DNA of 43,419 nt from an uncultured Pelagibacteraceae bacterium (GCA_902617895.1 CACMYJ010000008.1:1-43419), one strand, 5' to 3'; shown: positions 10,089-19,443, counted from the stretch's first letter. Numbers and translations are program-made. The notes: generated by a model from the sequence alone, not told the origin.

Positions 10089-10675
10089 CGGTGATTTCTG
10101 CATTACAAAATGTCCATATCGAAGGGTCATTTGGAAACTTTGAAAATAAATCAGAAAATGAATTATTAAAAATTAAAGAATTAAAAAATTTATTAATCGT
10201 TCAAATAGTTCAGTATAAAAATTCTTCAATTAAAATTGATGATATAAATTTTAACAATTTAAAATTTGTAAATCAGGCACAAAAAGTAGTTTCAAATGAA
10301 AATATAAGAGTTTTGTGGAATTCACCAAATAATTGGCTTTTAGTTTCTCACAAAAAAGAATTTTTAAAAGAAATTTACAGCACTTTTAATGAAAATGATT
10401 TTGCTGTTACAGACCTTTCTCATTCTAAAGCAACAATAGAATTAGAAGGACCATTCGTAAAAGAAGTTTTAAAAAAAGGATGTCCTTTTAATTTTAACAT
10501 TTTAACAAAAAATATGAGTATTAACTCAGCTTATAATGGAATTTCTTTTATAGTTGATATGGTTGAAAATGAACCAGAAAAAGCAAGAATTTTTTCTCTA
10601 AGAAGTTTTGGGGAATCTCTATACCATTCTATCACTGATGCTTCTTTAGAATTTGGCTATAAGTGTAATAAGTGA
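10085..10675 (+). CDS. soxG: Sarcosine oxidase gamma subunit
   Basis: 196-residue gamma subunit, a GcvT-N-like fold that stabilises the heterotetramer. Conservation is low, as usual for SoxG, but the core is recognisable: RVLWNSPNNWLLVS, VTDLSHSKATIELEGPFVKEVLKKGCPFNF, and a C-terminal FSLRSFGESLYHSITDASLEFGY. It overlaps soxA by four bases (ATGA) and ends one base before the convergent transporter gene. The call rests on position in soxBDAG as much as on motifs. Confidence 0.9.
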   Translation: MTVISALQNVHIEGSFGNFENKSENELLKIKELKNLLIVQIVQYKNSSIKIDDINFNNLKFVNQAQKVVSNENIRVLWNSPNNWLLVSHKKEFLKEIYSTFNENDFAVTDLSHSKATIELEGPFVKEVLKKGCPFNFNILTKNMSINSAYNGISFIVDMVENEPEKARIFSLRSFGESLYHSITDASLEFGYKCNK

Positions 10676-12289
10676 TTATTCCTCAGTTTTAAATCTAGAT
10701 TTCTGAATAAATAAAACAAATAGTACTGGTATAACTAAGGTAATAATTGTAACTGTAATTAATAACAATCCCAGCTCAGAATAGTCTGCTGTAGTTAAAA
10801 TTGCGTTTGTAACCTTATCTTTTACTTCTCTTGTAATTGTAAAAATTTCATTGAGATATTTTGTTAATAAAGCACTTGCTGACAAAGCTAAATTAGTGAA
10901 TGAGGCAAAAACCGCAAAAAAAGTTGCTTTTAAATGTGAAGGAGCATTCTTAGCAATCCAAGCCAAAAGTGGAATCATAGATATTTGACCCAATGGAGAT
11001 TCCAATGCTGTATTAATTATTGCAATAAATTTTGCATCAACAATTCCATTTGTTAACGAAGAAGTCCAGTTATGAAATCCATAATACATTCCAACACTTG
11101 GCAAAAATAATATTGATCCAGCAATTGATAAAATTACAATTATTTTAGCAATAGAATTTTTTGCCATAAATGGTCTAAGCATTATTATTCCAACTAATGT
11201 TAGGACAGATGCTAGTAAAGACAGTATTGAAAAAAATTGTTCATTAAATTGTAGTTCATCAATTTCAAACCAAGATAAGCCTGGGCCAGGTCCAGGCATG
11301 GCTCTAAATATAAAAATAATTATAGCAGTTCCAACTATAGTAAATCTTAACTTTTCAGGTAACTCTTTAATAAGTTTGTTCATAAGAAATAAAATGATTA
11401 ACATAGAACCTAAAAAAACAATTTCTTGTGCAAAAGGTAATCCCAATGAACCGACACTCAATGTGAAAATTACAAAAATTAAACTACCACCAAGTATCCA
11501 CCAATTAACTTTTGTTTGCTCATGATTAAAATTATCTTCCTCACCTGATAGACCTTGTCTAATTAAAATGTTTTTCTTTTTATTTTTTAAATAAGCAGCA
11601 AAAATAATACCTAAAATTGAAACCATTGGTATTATTAATGCATAAAGATATATCGAGCCGTATAATTGTATTTTTTCAGCCTGTTCAAGATCATCTACCC
11701 CCTTAAATAAAATCACATTGGCAAGAGCAACCAACACTGTCCCACCTATAATTGCAAATCTTCCAAGTGTTTGCATCGTCGTATGCATAATTTTAATTTG
11801 ATCTGCTGTAAATTTTTCTCCGTTCTCATTTATTAGGGGCACAGCCTCGACTGTCATTGCATCAGCAACAACATCTTGGACTACATATCCAATAGGAGCT
11901 AAAAGAACACTTATTACAAACCAAGTTTCAACTTTTAAATAAGATGACATTTGTTCTGTATGAATTATTAGTCCGTACATTATTAATAAACTTACACCAA
12001 TTAATGAGGCACCGACGTAAACCATGTAATTCTTTTTATTCCATATTAAATCTACCAAATGCCCTAGTGGCATCTTTAAAGCCCAAGGTATTCCTGCCCA
12101 GAAACCTAATCCTGCAAGAAATGCTGCAGATAAATTTAAGTAATCTTTTACAAAGAAAGTACCTACTATTCCTGTAAGTCCGGATATACCTGCTGCAACA
12201 TAAATCATTAACGGAGGTAAATAAGACAATTTAAATTGTCTTCCTAAATCAAAAAGTGTTGAGTCTATAAATTGAATGATTTTGTCCAT
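10676..12289 (-). CDS. MFS-type transporter, putative folate/biopterin transporter (FBT/BT1) family
   Basis: Polytopic membrane protein of 537 residues with about 12 hydrophobic segments. The N-terminal half carries FBT-like signatures: GLGFWAGIPWALKMPLGHLVDL (residues ~40-61) and APIGYVVQDVVADAMTVEAVP (~131-151), the conserved Asp-rich segment of that family. It could alternatively be an AmpG-like MFS carrier. It lies tail to tail with soxG, close to THF-consuming sarcosine oxidase and Fhs, which would suit a pterin or folate carrier in a one-carbon specialist. It is the last gene of a leftward set with the unknown protein and GNAT upstream. The family call is moderate and the substrate is inferred. 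Confidence 0.6.
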   Translation of the reverse strand: MDKIIQFIDSTLFDLGRQFKLSYLPPLMIYVAAGISGLTGIVGTFFVKDYLNLSAAFLAGLGFWAGIPWALKMPLGHLVDLIWNKKNYMVYVGASLIGVSLLIMYGLIIHTEQMSSYLKVETWFVISVLLAPIGYVVQDVVADAMTVEAVPLINENGEKFTADQIKIMHTTMQTLGRFAIIGGTVLVALANVILFKGVDDLEQAEKIQLYGSIYLYALIIPMVSILGIIFAAYLKNKKKNILIRQGLSGEEDNFNHEQTKVNWWILGGSLIFVIFTLSVGSLGLPFAQEIVFLGSMLIILFLMNKLIKELPEKLRFTIVGTAIIIFIFRAMPGPGPGLSWFEIDELQFNEQFFSILSLLASVLTLVGIIMLRPFMAKNSIAKIIVILSIAGSILFLPSVGMYYGFHNWTSSLTNGIVDAKFIAIINTALESPLGQISMIPLLAWIAKNAPSHLKATFFAVFASFTNLALSASALLTKYLNEIFTITREVKDKVTNAILTTADYSELGLLLITVTIITLVIPVLFVLFIQKSRFKTEE

Positions 12290-12295
12290 TTATTC

Positions 12296-12736
12296 TTAAT
12301 CTAAAAGGTTTAATTTAATTAGACTATTATTTTTTGTTTCTTTGCACCACAATTCATAACTTTCGCACACTCTCCACAAATGATTTGTAGCTCTTTGTGA
12401 TATTTCTAACGGAAAATGACTTTTTGCATAGTACAAATCAGGAAATTTAATCAATTGTTTAATCATAGCTTCTTTTTGTAAATTCAAAAGCCTTAAAACC
12501 TCTTTAGAAATTTTTTCTCCTGAGGTCTCATCAACAAAATCCTTCTCTTTTAGTTTCTCAAACCATTCATCATGAAATTTACCACTACTTACTTTTTCGT
12601 ACAATTTTGAACCCATAAATCTTTCAATTGCATCTATATTTGAAATATCATTATTTTGTTTTTTAATTTTAAATATTTCTAAATAAATTGCTTCAGCAAC
12701 ATAAAGTATGTAAGGTTTTTTGTTTTCATCTTTCAT
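12296..12736 (-). CDS. Uncharacterised 146-residue protein
   Basis: I do not recognise this family. It is a soluble, largely helical, charged protein with no signal peptide or membrane segment. Central features are two Leu-rich amphipathic helices around KISKEVLRLLNLQKEAMIKQ and a C-terminal LEISQRATNHLWRVCESYELWCK with two Cys and two Trp. It sits six bases upstream of the transporter and four bases downstream of the GNAT gene, so all three are probably one transcript. The coding pattern and spacing support a real gene. Confidence 0.7.
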   Translation of the reverse strand: MKDENKKPYILYVAEAIYLEIFKIKKQNNDISNIDAIERFMGSKLYEKVSSGKFHDEWFEKLKEKDFVDETSGEKISKEVLRLLNLQKEAMIKQLIKFPDLYYAKSHFPLEISQRATNHLWRVCESYELWCKETKNNSLIKLNLLD

Positions 12737-12740
12737 AAAA

Positions 12741-13199
12741 TTATAAATCTAAAGTATAATAACAGGAATTAGGATCTTCTTTGTAGTGAGCAAATGGTTT
12801 GCATTTAGTAAATTTAAAATGTTCAAAAAGTTTTCTAGCAGGTAAAAAGAAATTTCCAGATCCCGTTTCAATACTTAGTTTTTTTATACCTAATTTTTTT
12901 GCCTGAATTATCAAATGTGAGATTATTTTATTACCAATACCTTTATTTCTAAAATCATTAGATACTCTAATTGATTTAAATTCCCCATGATTTTGTCCAA
13001 TAAACTTTAATGCTCCACATCCAATTAAATAATTGTTATCCCATAAACTCCAAAATTTTATACTTGGATCTTTAAGTCCAGGTATATCTAAAACATGAGT
13101 ACTACCTTTAGAAGAAACAGATCTTAATTCAATAAAGTGTTTTATTAAAAGATGATTTACCTTTGGGTGGTCAAAGTTATTTTCTATTGATTTAATCAT
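12741..13199 (-). CDS. GNAT-family N-acetyltransferase
   Basis: Single-domain GCN5-related acetyltransferase of about 152 residues. The acetyl-CoA-binding motif A is visible as RVSNDFRNKGIGNKIISHLI (R/Q-x-x-G-x-G/A pattern), followed by KLGIKKLSIETGSGNFFLPARKLFEHFKF and a final FAHYKEDPNSCYYTLDL, typical of the PhnO/YjcF-like small GNATs. Three in-frame ATGs lie at 13211, 13205 and 13199. I prefer 13199 (MIKSIENNF) because the longer forms only add Met-Phe-Met-Leu, though none has a clear Shine-Dalgarno. The acceptor is unknown. Confidence 0.88.
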   Translation of the reverse strand: MIKSIENNFDHPKVNHLLIKHFIELRSVSSKGSTHVLDIPGLKDPSIKFWSLWDNNYLIGCGALKFIGQNHGEFKSIRVSNDFRNKGIGNKIISHLIIQAKKLGIKKLSIETGSGNFFLPARKLFEHFKFTKCKPFAHYKEDPNSCYYTLDL

Positions 13200-13247
13200 T
13201 AGCATGAACATATAATCTAAAAAAAAATTAAACCAATACGTAAAAAT

Positions 13248-13868
13248 ATGTGTGGAAGATACGTCATCACCAATGCGGTTTCAAAAACAAGTAAAATCGT
13301 TAAAACTGCAATTAAAGTAGAAGACTCAGAAAATTATAATGCACATCCTTACCAAAAACTTCCAGTTATTAAGAAATATAACAATGGAAATACTCTTGAA
13401 AATTTAAAGTGGGGGATTGTACCTAGTTGGGCTAAAAAAAAAGACTTTAAACCATTAATTAATGCAAGATTAGAGACGATTGATGAAAAGGTCTCTTTTA
13501 AAAAGTTAATAAAGCTTCAAAGATGTGTTGCCGTGGCCGACGGATTTTATGAATGGAAGAGAATAGAAAAAGAGAAGACGCCTTATTACTTTTTAAGAGA
13601 GGATAAGAAACTTATTTATATCGCAGGTATTTATGAGGAAGATCAATTTTGCATGATTACTGAGGAAGCAAGTTCAAATGTAACAGAAATTCATCACAGA
13701 CAGCCAGTTATCTTAAATGAAGCCGATGTTAATAAATATTTGAATATTGAAATTTCAGGATCAAATTATTTAAAACAATCCTCAAAATCAAAACTTTCTT
13801 TTTATGAAATTTCTAAGGATGTAAATAAGCCAACAAATAACAATATTTCTTTAATACAACCTATATAA
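13248..13868 (+). CDS. SRAP-domain protein (HMCES/YedK family)
   Basis: SOS-response-associated peptidase-like protein that crosslinks to abasic sites in single-stranded DNA. After Met removal Cys2 (MCGRYVIT) is the crosslinking nucleophile. PSWAKK, LINARLETIDEK (the Asn-Ala-Arg-x-Glu motif) and VAVADGFYEWKR are present, and ITEEASSNVTEIHHRQPVIL supplies the conserved His. At 206 residues it is close to YedK in size. It is a lone rightward gene between two leftward groups and converges on purK with a 2-bp gap. Confidence 0.95.
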   Translation: MCGRYVITNAVSKTSKIVKTAIKVEDSENYNAHPYQKLPVIKKYNNGNTLENLKWGIVPSWAKKKDFKPLINARLETIDEKVSFKKLIKLQRCVAVADGFYEWKRIEKEKTPYYFLREDKKLIYIAGIYEEDQFCMITEEASSNVTEIHHRQPVILNEADVNKYLNIEISGSNYLKQSSKSKLSFYEISKDVNKPTNNNISLIQPI

Positions 13869-13870
13869 AA

Positions 13871-14914
13871 TTATTTTTCAATTATTGTTAGATGCCCCAT
13901 TTTTCTTTTCGCTTTTATTTGTTTTTTTAAATAGTCATAAAAAAACTCATTCTCTTTAAAAGTTTTATTTCTATAAATTGTAATATCATCACCGATTAGA
14001 TTAATCATTTGAGCATTATATATTTTTTTAGTGTCAATTTTTTCTAAACCACAAACAGCTCTTATATGATTTTCAAATTGACTAACATTGTGTGAGTTTA
14101 TTGTTAGATGACCAGAATTATGAACTCTAGGAGCAATTTCATTAACATATAAGTTTTCATTTTTATCAATAAAAAATTCAACGCATAATGTTCCAATATA
14201 ATCAAGTTCTTCAACAATTTGTTTTGCCCATTCTTTTGATTTTACCTTTATTGTTTCTGAAACTTCAGCAGGAATTTTTGAATGTTTCAAAATTTGATCT
14301 TCATGAACATTCTCAATCGGTTCATATATCTCATATTTTTGATTACCAAATCTACATATGACAATTGAAATTTCTTTTTTAAGATTAATAAACTTTTCTA
14401 AAATATATTCTTTAGTAAAATCAATTTCTTCATTTATGTCAGTTAAACTATTTAATTTATATTGACCTTTACCATCATATCCAAGAGTAGTAGTTTTAAG
14501 TAACCCAGGCAAAAGGTTTTCATTATCTTTTATTTCATCCTTATTTTTAATTAAAGCATAGTTAGTTGTTCTAATATTATTTTTATTTAAAAAATCTTTT
14601 TCAGTTAATCTATTTTGGATTAAACTATTTATTTCTGGTTTGGGTAAAACACTCTTTGATTTATTTATTTCATTTAATATATCAAAGGGTATATTTTCAA
14701 ATTCATAGGTAACTAAATCAACGCTATTAATAAATTCTGTTATAATTTTTGTATCATTATACTTTCCATATATGAACTTATTTGCAAAATTTTTGGCAGG
14801 CGCATCTGTATCATCACTAAGTACTACAGTTTTTATATCTATCTTTTTAGCAGCCTCAGAAAGCATACTACCTAGCTGACCACCTCCAATTATTCCTAAA
14901 ACTGGCTGGCTCAT
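13871..14914 (-). CDS. purK: N5-carboxyaminoimidazole ribonucleotide synthetase
   Basis: ATP-grasp enzyme of de novo purine synthesis (AIR + bicarbonate + ATP to N5-CAIR), 347 residues. The N-terminal GIIGGGQLGSMLSEAAKKI is the family dinucleotide-like start. TTLGYDGKGQYKL holds the ATP-binding loop, and YVNEIAPRVHNSGHLTINS is the diagnostic PurK metal/substrate segment. It begins directly after the purE stop, so the two are translationally linked. Ordinary housekeeping; no anomaly seen. Confidence 0.96.
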   Translation of the reverse strand: MSQPVLGIIGGGQLGSMLSEAAKKIDIKTVVLSDDTDAPAKNFANKFIYGKYNDTKIITEFINSVDLVTYEFENIPFDILNEINKSKSVLPKPEINSLIQNRLTEKDFLNKNNIRTTNYALIKNKDEIKDNENLLPGLLKTTTLGYDGKGQYKLNSLTDINEEIDFTKEYILEKFINLKKEISIVICRFGNQKYEIYEPIENVHEDQILKHSKIPAEVSETIKVKSKEWAKQIVEELDYIGTLCVEFFIDKNENLYVNEIAPRVHNSGHLTINSHNVSQFENHIRAVCGLEKIDTKKIYNAQMINLIGDDITIYRNKTFKENEFFYDYLKKQIKAKRKMGHLTIIEK

Positions 14915-15409
14915 TTATTTAGGTTTTTTTTTAACAGATTTTGATTGTTTAGATCGCCACTTGTTCAGATTATTCTTAACACTCATATCAAAGGTAGAGA
15001 TAATTGATGCTGCATATAATGCGGCATTTATTGCTCCATCTGTACCTATTGCTACAGTTCCAACTGGTATACCTTTTGGCATTTGAGCTATTGACAGTAA
15101 ACTATCTAGACCTTTTAATTTTTTACTTTCAATTGGCACTCCAATTACTGGAATTCTTGTTAGAGACGCAATCATTCCTGGCAAATGGGCTGATCCTCCT
15201 GCTCCAGCAATTATCACAGAAATATTATTTTTTTCAGCAGATTTTGCATACTTAAACATACGTTCTGGAGTTCTGTGAGCTGAAACTATATTTGTTTCAT
15301 AATTAATATTAAGCAATTTAAGAATTTTTTCACAAAATTTCATGGTTGAGTAATCAGAATTACTTCCCATAACAATTGATACCTTGTGACTATTTTTTTT
15401 GTTTTTCAT
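14915..15409 (-). CDS. purE: N5-CAIR mutase (class I PurE)
   Basis: 164-residue mutase converting N5-CAIR to [29 protein letters not shown] (with the Ser-His-Arg-Thr active-site signature) and [20 protein letters not shown] are all intact, followed by [15 protein letters not shown] Lys-rich C-terminal tail ([12 protein letters not shown]) extends past the core. First gene of purE-purK, transcribed leftward from the 87-bp gap shared with the M19 dipeptidase. Confidence 0.97.
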   Translation of the reverse strand: MKNKKNSHKVSIVMGSNSDYSTMKFCEKILKLLNINYETNIVSAHRTPERMFKYAKSAEKNNISVIIAGAGGSAHLPGMIASLTRIPVIGVPIESKKLKGLDSLLSIAQMPKGIPVGTVAIGTDGAINAALYAASIISTFDMSVKNNLNKWRSKQSKSVKKKPK

Positions 15410-15496
15410 GATATAAATTTGATTTAGTTTAGATTAGCATATTCTTTAAATTTAAACTAGTCGACAAATTATATTATACTTATATGTTCTTTAAAT

Positions 15497-16465
15497 ATGA
15501 ACTATCGAATTGACAATCTTCAATATTGTAACTGGTCTAGAGATATTTTTCTAATCAATAGGGAAGCTGGATTAAATGCAGTACACGTTACTCTAGTATA
15601 TCACGAAGATTATGATGAATTCTTACAAAGAGTAAAAGAGTGGGATAGATTTTTTGAAGAAAATTCGGACTTAATATTTTTAGGAAAAACATTTGAAGAT
15701 ATTACAAAAGCTCAATCTGATAACAAAACAGCAATTTTTTTCGGTTTCCAAAATTGTTCACCGATTGAGGATGATATCAATTTAATAGAGAAAGTTTATG
15801 AGCATGGTTGTAGATTTATGCAACTTACTTATAATAATCAATCTCTTCTAGCCACAGGATGTTATGAAAAAAATGATTCTGGTGTCACAAATTTTGGAAG
15901 AGAAGCAATTAAAGAGATGAATAGGGTCGGTATAGTTGTGGACATGTCTCATTCAGCAGAAAAAAGCACTTTAGATGCGATCGAAATAAGTGAAAAACCA
16001 ATTGCAATTACCCATGCTAATCCTTCTTTCTGGCATCAAGCTTTAAGAAATAAATCAGATTTCTTGTTAAAGAAACTTTCTGAAAGTGGAGGTATCTTAG
16101 GTTTATCATTATATTCTCATCATTTAAAAGATGGAACAAATTGTAAATTAGAAAGTTTTTGTGAAATGGTTGCTAAGACTGCAGAAATAATGGAAGTAAA
16201 AAATATTGGTATTGGGTCAGATCTATGTTTGAACCAACCTGACAGTGTTGTTGAATGGATGAGAAACGGAACTTGGTCTAAAAGTACAAATTATGGAGAG
16301 GGAAGTAAAAAAAAACCTGGATTTCCAAAACAACCTGACTGGTTTTTGGATGCTAGAGGGTTTGATAATTTAGAAAGTGGATTAAAAAAAGTTGGTTTTA
16401 ATAAGCAAGAAGTAGAAGGAATTTTAGGAAATAATTGGTTTAATTTTTATAAAGGAATTAATTAA
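15497..16465 (+). CDS. Membrane dipeptidase-like metallohydrolase (M19/renal dipeptidase family)
   Basis: TIM-barrel amidohydrolase-fold protein of 322 residues. The C-terminal two-thirds carry M19 features: MQLTYNNQSLLATGCYEKNDSGVTNFGREAI, GIVVDMSHSAEKSTLDAIE (zinc His), PIAITHANPSFW and IGIGSDLCLNQPDS. The usual N-terminal HxD zinc motif is replaced by something like NAVHVTL near residue 25, so the metal site may be atypical. No signal peptide is present, so it acts in the cytoplasm. It overlaps the next gene by one base and heads a cluster of poorly known proteins. Substrate unknown (a dipeptide or other amide). Confidence 0.88.
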   Translation: MNYRIDNLQYCNWSRDIFLINREAGLNAVHVTLVYHEDYDEFLQRVKEWDRFFEENSDLIFLGKTFEDITKAQSDNKTAIFFGFQNCSPIEDDINLIEKVYEHGCRFMQLTYNNQSLLATGCYEKNDSGVTNFGREAIKEMNRVGIVVDMSHSAEKSTLDAIEISEKPIAITHANPSFWHQALRNKSDFLLKKLSESGGILGLSLYSHHLKDGTNCKLESFCEMVAKTAEIMEVKNIGIGSDLCLNQPDSVVEWMRNGTWSKSTNYGEGSKKKPGFPKQPDWFLDARGFDNLESGLKKVGFNKQEVEGILGNNWFNFYKGIN

Positions 16466-18120
16466 TGGAAATAAGATTAAGAGATCCAAAATTTTTGATG
16501 AAACTATCTAAATTGGGATCTTTTCATCAATCAAAATTATCATTTTTGAGATCTTTTTTAAGTGAATTTAAAGATTGGAAATATAGTCGTGATTTGTTCC
16601 AGCTTAATGACAAAGGACATGGTAGAGCAGTTTATTCTTTTACAAAAAATAAAAGAACATATTCTCTCATTTGTTTTGCTAATGAAATTAAAGATGATGA
16701 AAGATCAGATAGAGTAATAGCCACAAAGTGGGATGCTGCTTTTACCTTATTTGATGGAATTCCATCAAAAGAAGACATAGATAGACTTAACAATAATGTT
16801 CCAAAACAAGAGGTTGGAAGACTTTCGTATAAGGAATTAACGTTATCAAGAGCTAACAAGTCAGTAAGAGTTTTCGACCATGTGGTTGACAGTTTATCAA
16901 ATGGAGAGCAACCTAATAAAGAAATTTTATCAAAGGTTGGGTATTTATATAGAACAACAGCAGTTTATGGATCAGGAAAATTTGGTTTAGCAGATAGGTT
17001 TAGAATTAAAAATAGAGAGGAAATCAGAGGACCTTTTAGATTAGAGATGATGCTAGTTTATTTCGTTAGACAATTTACCTTTGATCAGGTTAATCATATT
17101 GCAAAAAATAAAAATCCAAAACTAGCAGTAGAATTAGATCCCGCAATTAGCAGGAACTTAGGAATAGGAAATTCCACTGGCCTTGGTATGGCTCCTTTTA
17201 TTGTTAATCATCCTACGTTGTTGAATAATTGGATACATGCAAGAGAAACTGCTTTGAAACAAATAAGAGAAATAGAACAAGTTTCAAAAAATGAGATTGA
17301 TATTTTTTATAATTGCCTAATTAAATCTTTAAAGAATATAACCAGTTGGCACACTGATAGTGAATTTCAAAAAGAAAAAATCAAAGGTTTAATTGAAGAC
17401 TTAAAAAAGTTTATAAAATTTATGAAAGAAGATTTTAAATTTCAAAATTCATATCAATTTAATCAAATTTACAACTGGTCAGAGGAAAATTTAAATGATG
17501 AATGTATAGAATATATTGTATCTATGATGATGGAACCGTATGATAACATAGTTAATCCATTGATTACGCAAATGAGTTCTGATGAGGAAGAGCACTTTAA
17601 CATTCCTGTCGATAGAACTATTGAAGATTTAAGAAACATTTTAGAAAATAAATATTCTGAAATACTTAAAATTGATTTTTTAAAAGACGAAAATAATCAA
17701 AACTTTTGGTTTATATCGAAAAATAAAGAAGAGCCTAGAATAGGAGACAGATATATAGATGAGGGATCTGATTTAGAACAACCTTTGGCAATAGCAAGAG
17801 ACATAAATAAACTTTATGAAGCTGTATTTACAAAAAAAAATAGTTCTAAAATTGGCAAATTTTTAAAAGATAATAATCATTTAAGACACGTTGTCAGAAG
17901 AGCATTTATTGCAGAAAAGTTTCCTTATTCAGAAATCCAAGACAATACAATTGGATCCAAACTAGTTCCAATTGATATGTTAAGATTAAAATTATCATTT
18001 TTTGGAGCTATAAAGTTTGATCCTAGATCAGATAAATGGTTGCGTATTTGCATGTTCCAAGGAGCACCTTTGCCTTCAGAATTGGGAAATTTTGACGATA
18101 AATGGATTTATAAATCATAA
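16465..18120 (+). CDS. Uncharacterised 551-residue protein
   Basis: I do not recognise this family. It appears soluble with no signal peptide or membrane segment. The N-terminal half holds its most conserved-looking stretches: YSFTKNKRTYSLICFANEI, RDRVIATKWDAAFTLFDG-like residues near 80-97, and TAVYGSGKFGLADR near 171-184. RGPFRLEMMLVYFVRQFTFDQ and RNLGIGNSTGLGMAPFIVNHP (Gly-rich) follow. A helical, acidic middle region (~290-400) precedes a C-terminal HLRHVVRRAFIAEKFPY block. It overlaps the M19 gene (TAATG) and lies five bases before the DUF3726-like gene, so the set acts together. Confidence 0.8.
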   Translation: MEIRLRDPKFLMKLSKLGSFHQSKLSFLRSFLSEFKDWKYSRDLFQLNDKGHGRAVYSFTKNKRTYSLICFANEIKDDERSDRVIATKWDAAFTLFDGIPSKEDIDRLNNNVPKQEVGRLSYKELTLSRANKSVRVFDHVVDSLSNGEQPNKEILSKVGYLYRTTAVYGSGKFGLADRFRIKNREEIRGPFRLEMMLVYFVRQFTFDQVNHIAKNKNPKLAVELDPAISRNLGIGNSTGLGMAPFIVNHPTLLNNWIHARETALKQIREIEQVSKNEIDIFYNCLIKSLKNITSWHTDSEFQKEKIKGLIEDLKKFIKFMKEDFKFQNSYQFNQIYNWSEENLNDECIEYIVSMMMEPYDNIVNPLITQMSSDEEEHFNIPVDRTIEDLRNILENKYSEILKIDFLKDENNQNFWFISKNKEEPRIGDRYIDEGSDLEQPLAIARDINKLYEAVFTKKNSSKIGKFLKDNNHLRHVVRRAFIAEKFPYSEIQDNTIGSKLVPIDMLRLKLSFFGAIKFDPRSDKWLRICMFQGAPLPSELGNFDDKWIYKS

Positions 18121-18124
18121 ATAA

Positions 18125-18733
18125 ATGAGAAGCTTTAGTGAAATAGAAGTAACTACAAAAAAAGCATCTAAAGCTATTGGTTTTTCTTGGGGAATATCAG
18201 AGGAGGTTGGTAAAAATATTCGATTACTAGAAATGTTTGGACTACCAGGTCTTAAAAATTTAAACCAATACTACAAAATTTATAAAATCAGTAATTTCGA
18301 AAATATAGATGAAATATCCGCCTCAAATACTCCAAAGACTTTTTATTGCCCTATATTATCTGGATTAAATTTTTTTGATCAATCTTCATCAATATCTAAA
18401 TTCAATGAAATTGAAATAAATAAGATTGCTTTTCCACTTATATTTTTATCATTTGTAAGCAGAACTTCAGAAATTATTGGTAAGAGAATTTTTTTAAAGA
18501 TGGATGATAAAGAATTTTTATTTAATTTTAATGAATCTATTTATTCAAACTATCTAACAGGAGACGTATTGGAAAAATCAGACAAAATTAATTTAAAATT
18601 TTTAGATAATAAGAACAGTTTTACTGAAGATGATTGGTCTGAAATTTATAATTTATCCCTAAAAACTTACGTCGATGAAAGTGATAAGTCAAGGGAACGA
18701 ACAGCAGGAGCTGGATTAACAGATAATGACTAA
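18125..18733 (+). CDS. DUF3726-like protein
   Basis: 202-residue protein whose N-terminus (SFSEIEVTTKKASKAIGFSWGISEEVGKNIRLLE, cited in pieces: KKASKAIGFSWGISEEVGK) resembles the DUF3726 family of alphaproteobacteria. No catalytic motif or membrane segment is visible. The C-terminus YVDESDKSRERTAGAGLTDND includes a Glu-Ser-Arg-Gly-rich end typical of the family. It lies five bases after the 551-residue unknown and overlaps the 55-residue CxxC ORF by eight bases. Function unknown. Confidence 0.7.
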   Translation: MRSFSEIEVTTKKASKAIGFSWGISEEVGKNIRLLEMFGLPGLKNLNQYYKIYKISNFENIDEISASNTPKTFYCPILSGLNFFDQSSSISKFNEIEINKIAFPLIFLSFVSRTSEIIGKRIFLKMDDKEFLFNFNESIYSNYLTGDVLEKSDKINLKFLDNKNSFTEDDWSEIYNLSLKTYVDESDKSRERTAGAGLTDND

Positions 18734-18893
18734 AGAATATGATGCAGAATTAAATAAGAATTTAGAAGCAGATTTAAATGATATTTGTGAAGAGTGTAAA
18801 AAAGAAGATGAAAGTGTAACTCAAAATTTATTTCTTACTGGTTTTAAAATATGCAAATCTTGCAGAACATCTAAAACTGTTTTTCCTTTTTAG
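18726..18893 (+). CDS. Small CxxC...CxxC protein (55 residues), putative zinc ribbon
   Basis: Short gene easily missed by length cut-offs. It starts at ATG 18726, inside the last eight bases of the DUF3726-like gene, and ends with TAG at 18891-18893. The translation is MTKEYDAELNKNLEADL followed by DICEECKKEDES and then FKICKSCRTSKTVFPF. Two CxxC pairs (residues ~24-27 and ~46-49) are spaced as in a treble-clef or ribbon zinc site. Overlap with the upstream gene and the paired cysteines support coding. Its 3' end overlaps the convergent Yip1 gene by four bases. Function unknown; a small metal-binding partner of the cluster is plausible. Confidence 0.75.
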   Translation: MTKEYDAELNKNLEADLNDICEECKKEDESVTQNLFLTGFKICKSCRTSKTVFPF

Positions 18894-19435
18894 CTAATAT
18901 TACTAATTGGAATTGAATTCATTCTATTAATTATGAATGTTATAGATAGAAAAGCTATAATTAGAAAAGATAAAAATACTATTCCAAATGATTTCAAGTT
19001 AGATTTTAAATTCAAAATTTGTTTGGTTGATATTATAAGAGATGCAAAAATCCAAAATTGAGTAAGGAAAATAATTGGCAGAACTAAGTCAGGTGTTACT
19101 GCAAAAAACCTAATTAAACCTGGCGCATGAGCATATCCCACAGCTATTAAAATCTTTTTAAAAGGAACCTTACTCCCTTTATCTGGAAAAATTTTTACTC
19201 CAATTACAAAAATAAAAATAGCCCAAACAAACCATGTTAAAAGAGCTGTCAAGCCTGAGATGCCAATTGATGTTCTCACAATTGAATTTGCCGCTACTGC
19301 TCCAGCAACACCATCAAGTATCATGACAAGACCGGCAAAATAGATTGCAGCCTCACCAAAGTATTTATTATCTCTGTATAAGCTTTTATCTAATTTTAAA
19401 GATTTAAAAAAAATTTCTAAAAATTGTGCGAACAT
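18890..19435 (-). CDS. Yip1-domain-like inner-membrane protein
   Basis: 181-residue integral membrane protein with about five hydrophobic segments. The N-terminus MFAQFLEIFFKSLKLDKSLY is amphipathic. It is followed by AAIYFAGLVMILDGVAGAVAA, LTALLTWFVWAIFIFVIGVK, the Yip1-like AVGYAHAPGLIRFFAV turn, and two C-terminal helices. Function in bacteria is unclear. It lies 39 bp downstream of the demethylase gene, separated by a strong GC hairpin, so it may be partly uncoupled from that operon. Confidence 0.75.
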   Translation of the reverse strand: MFAQFLEIFFKSLKLDKSLYRDNKYFGEAAIYFAGLVMILDGVAGAVAANSIVRTSIGISGLTALLTWFVWAIFIFVIGVKIFPDKGSKVPFKKILIAVGYAHAPGLIRFFAVTPDLVLPIIFLTQFWIFASLIISTKQILNLKSNLKSFGIVFLSFLIIAFLSITFIINRMNSIPISNIS

Positions 19436-19443
19436 TTTAATTA

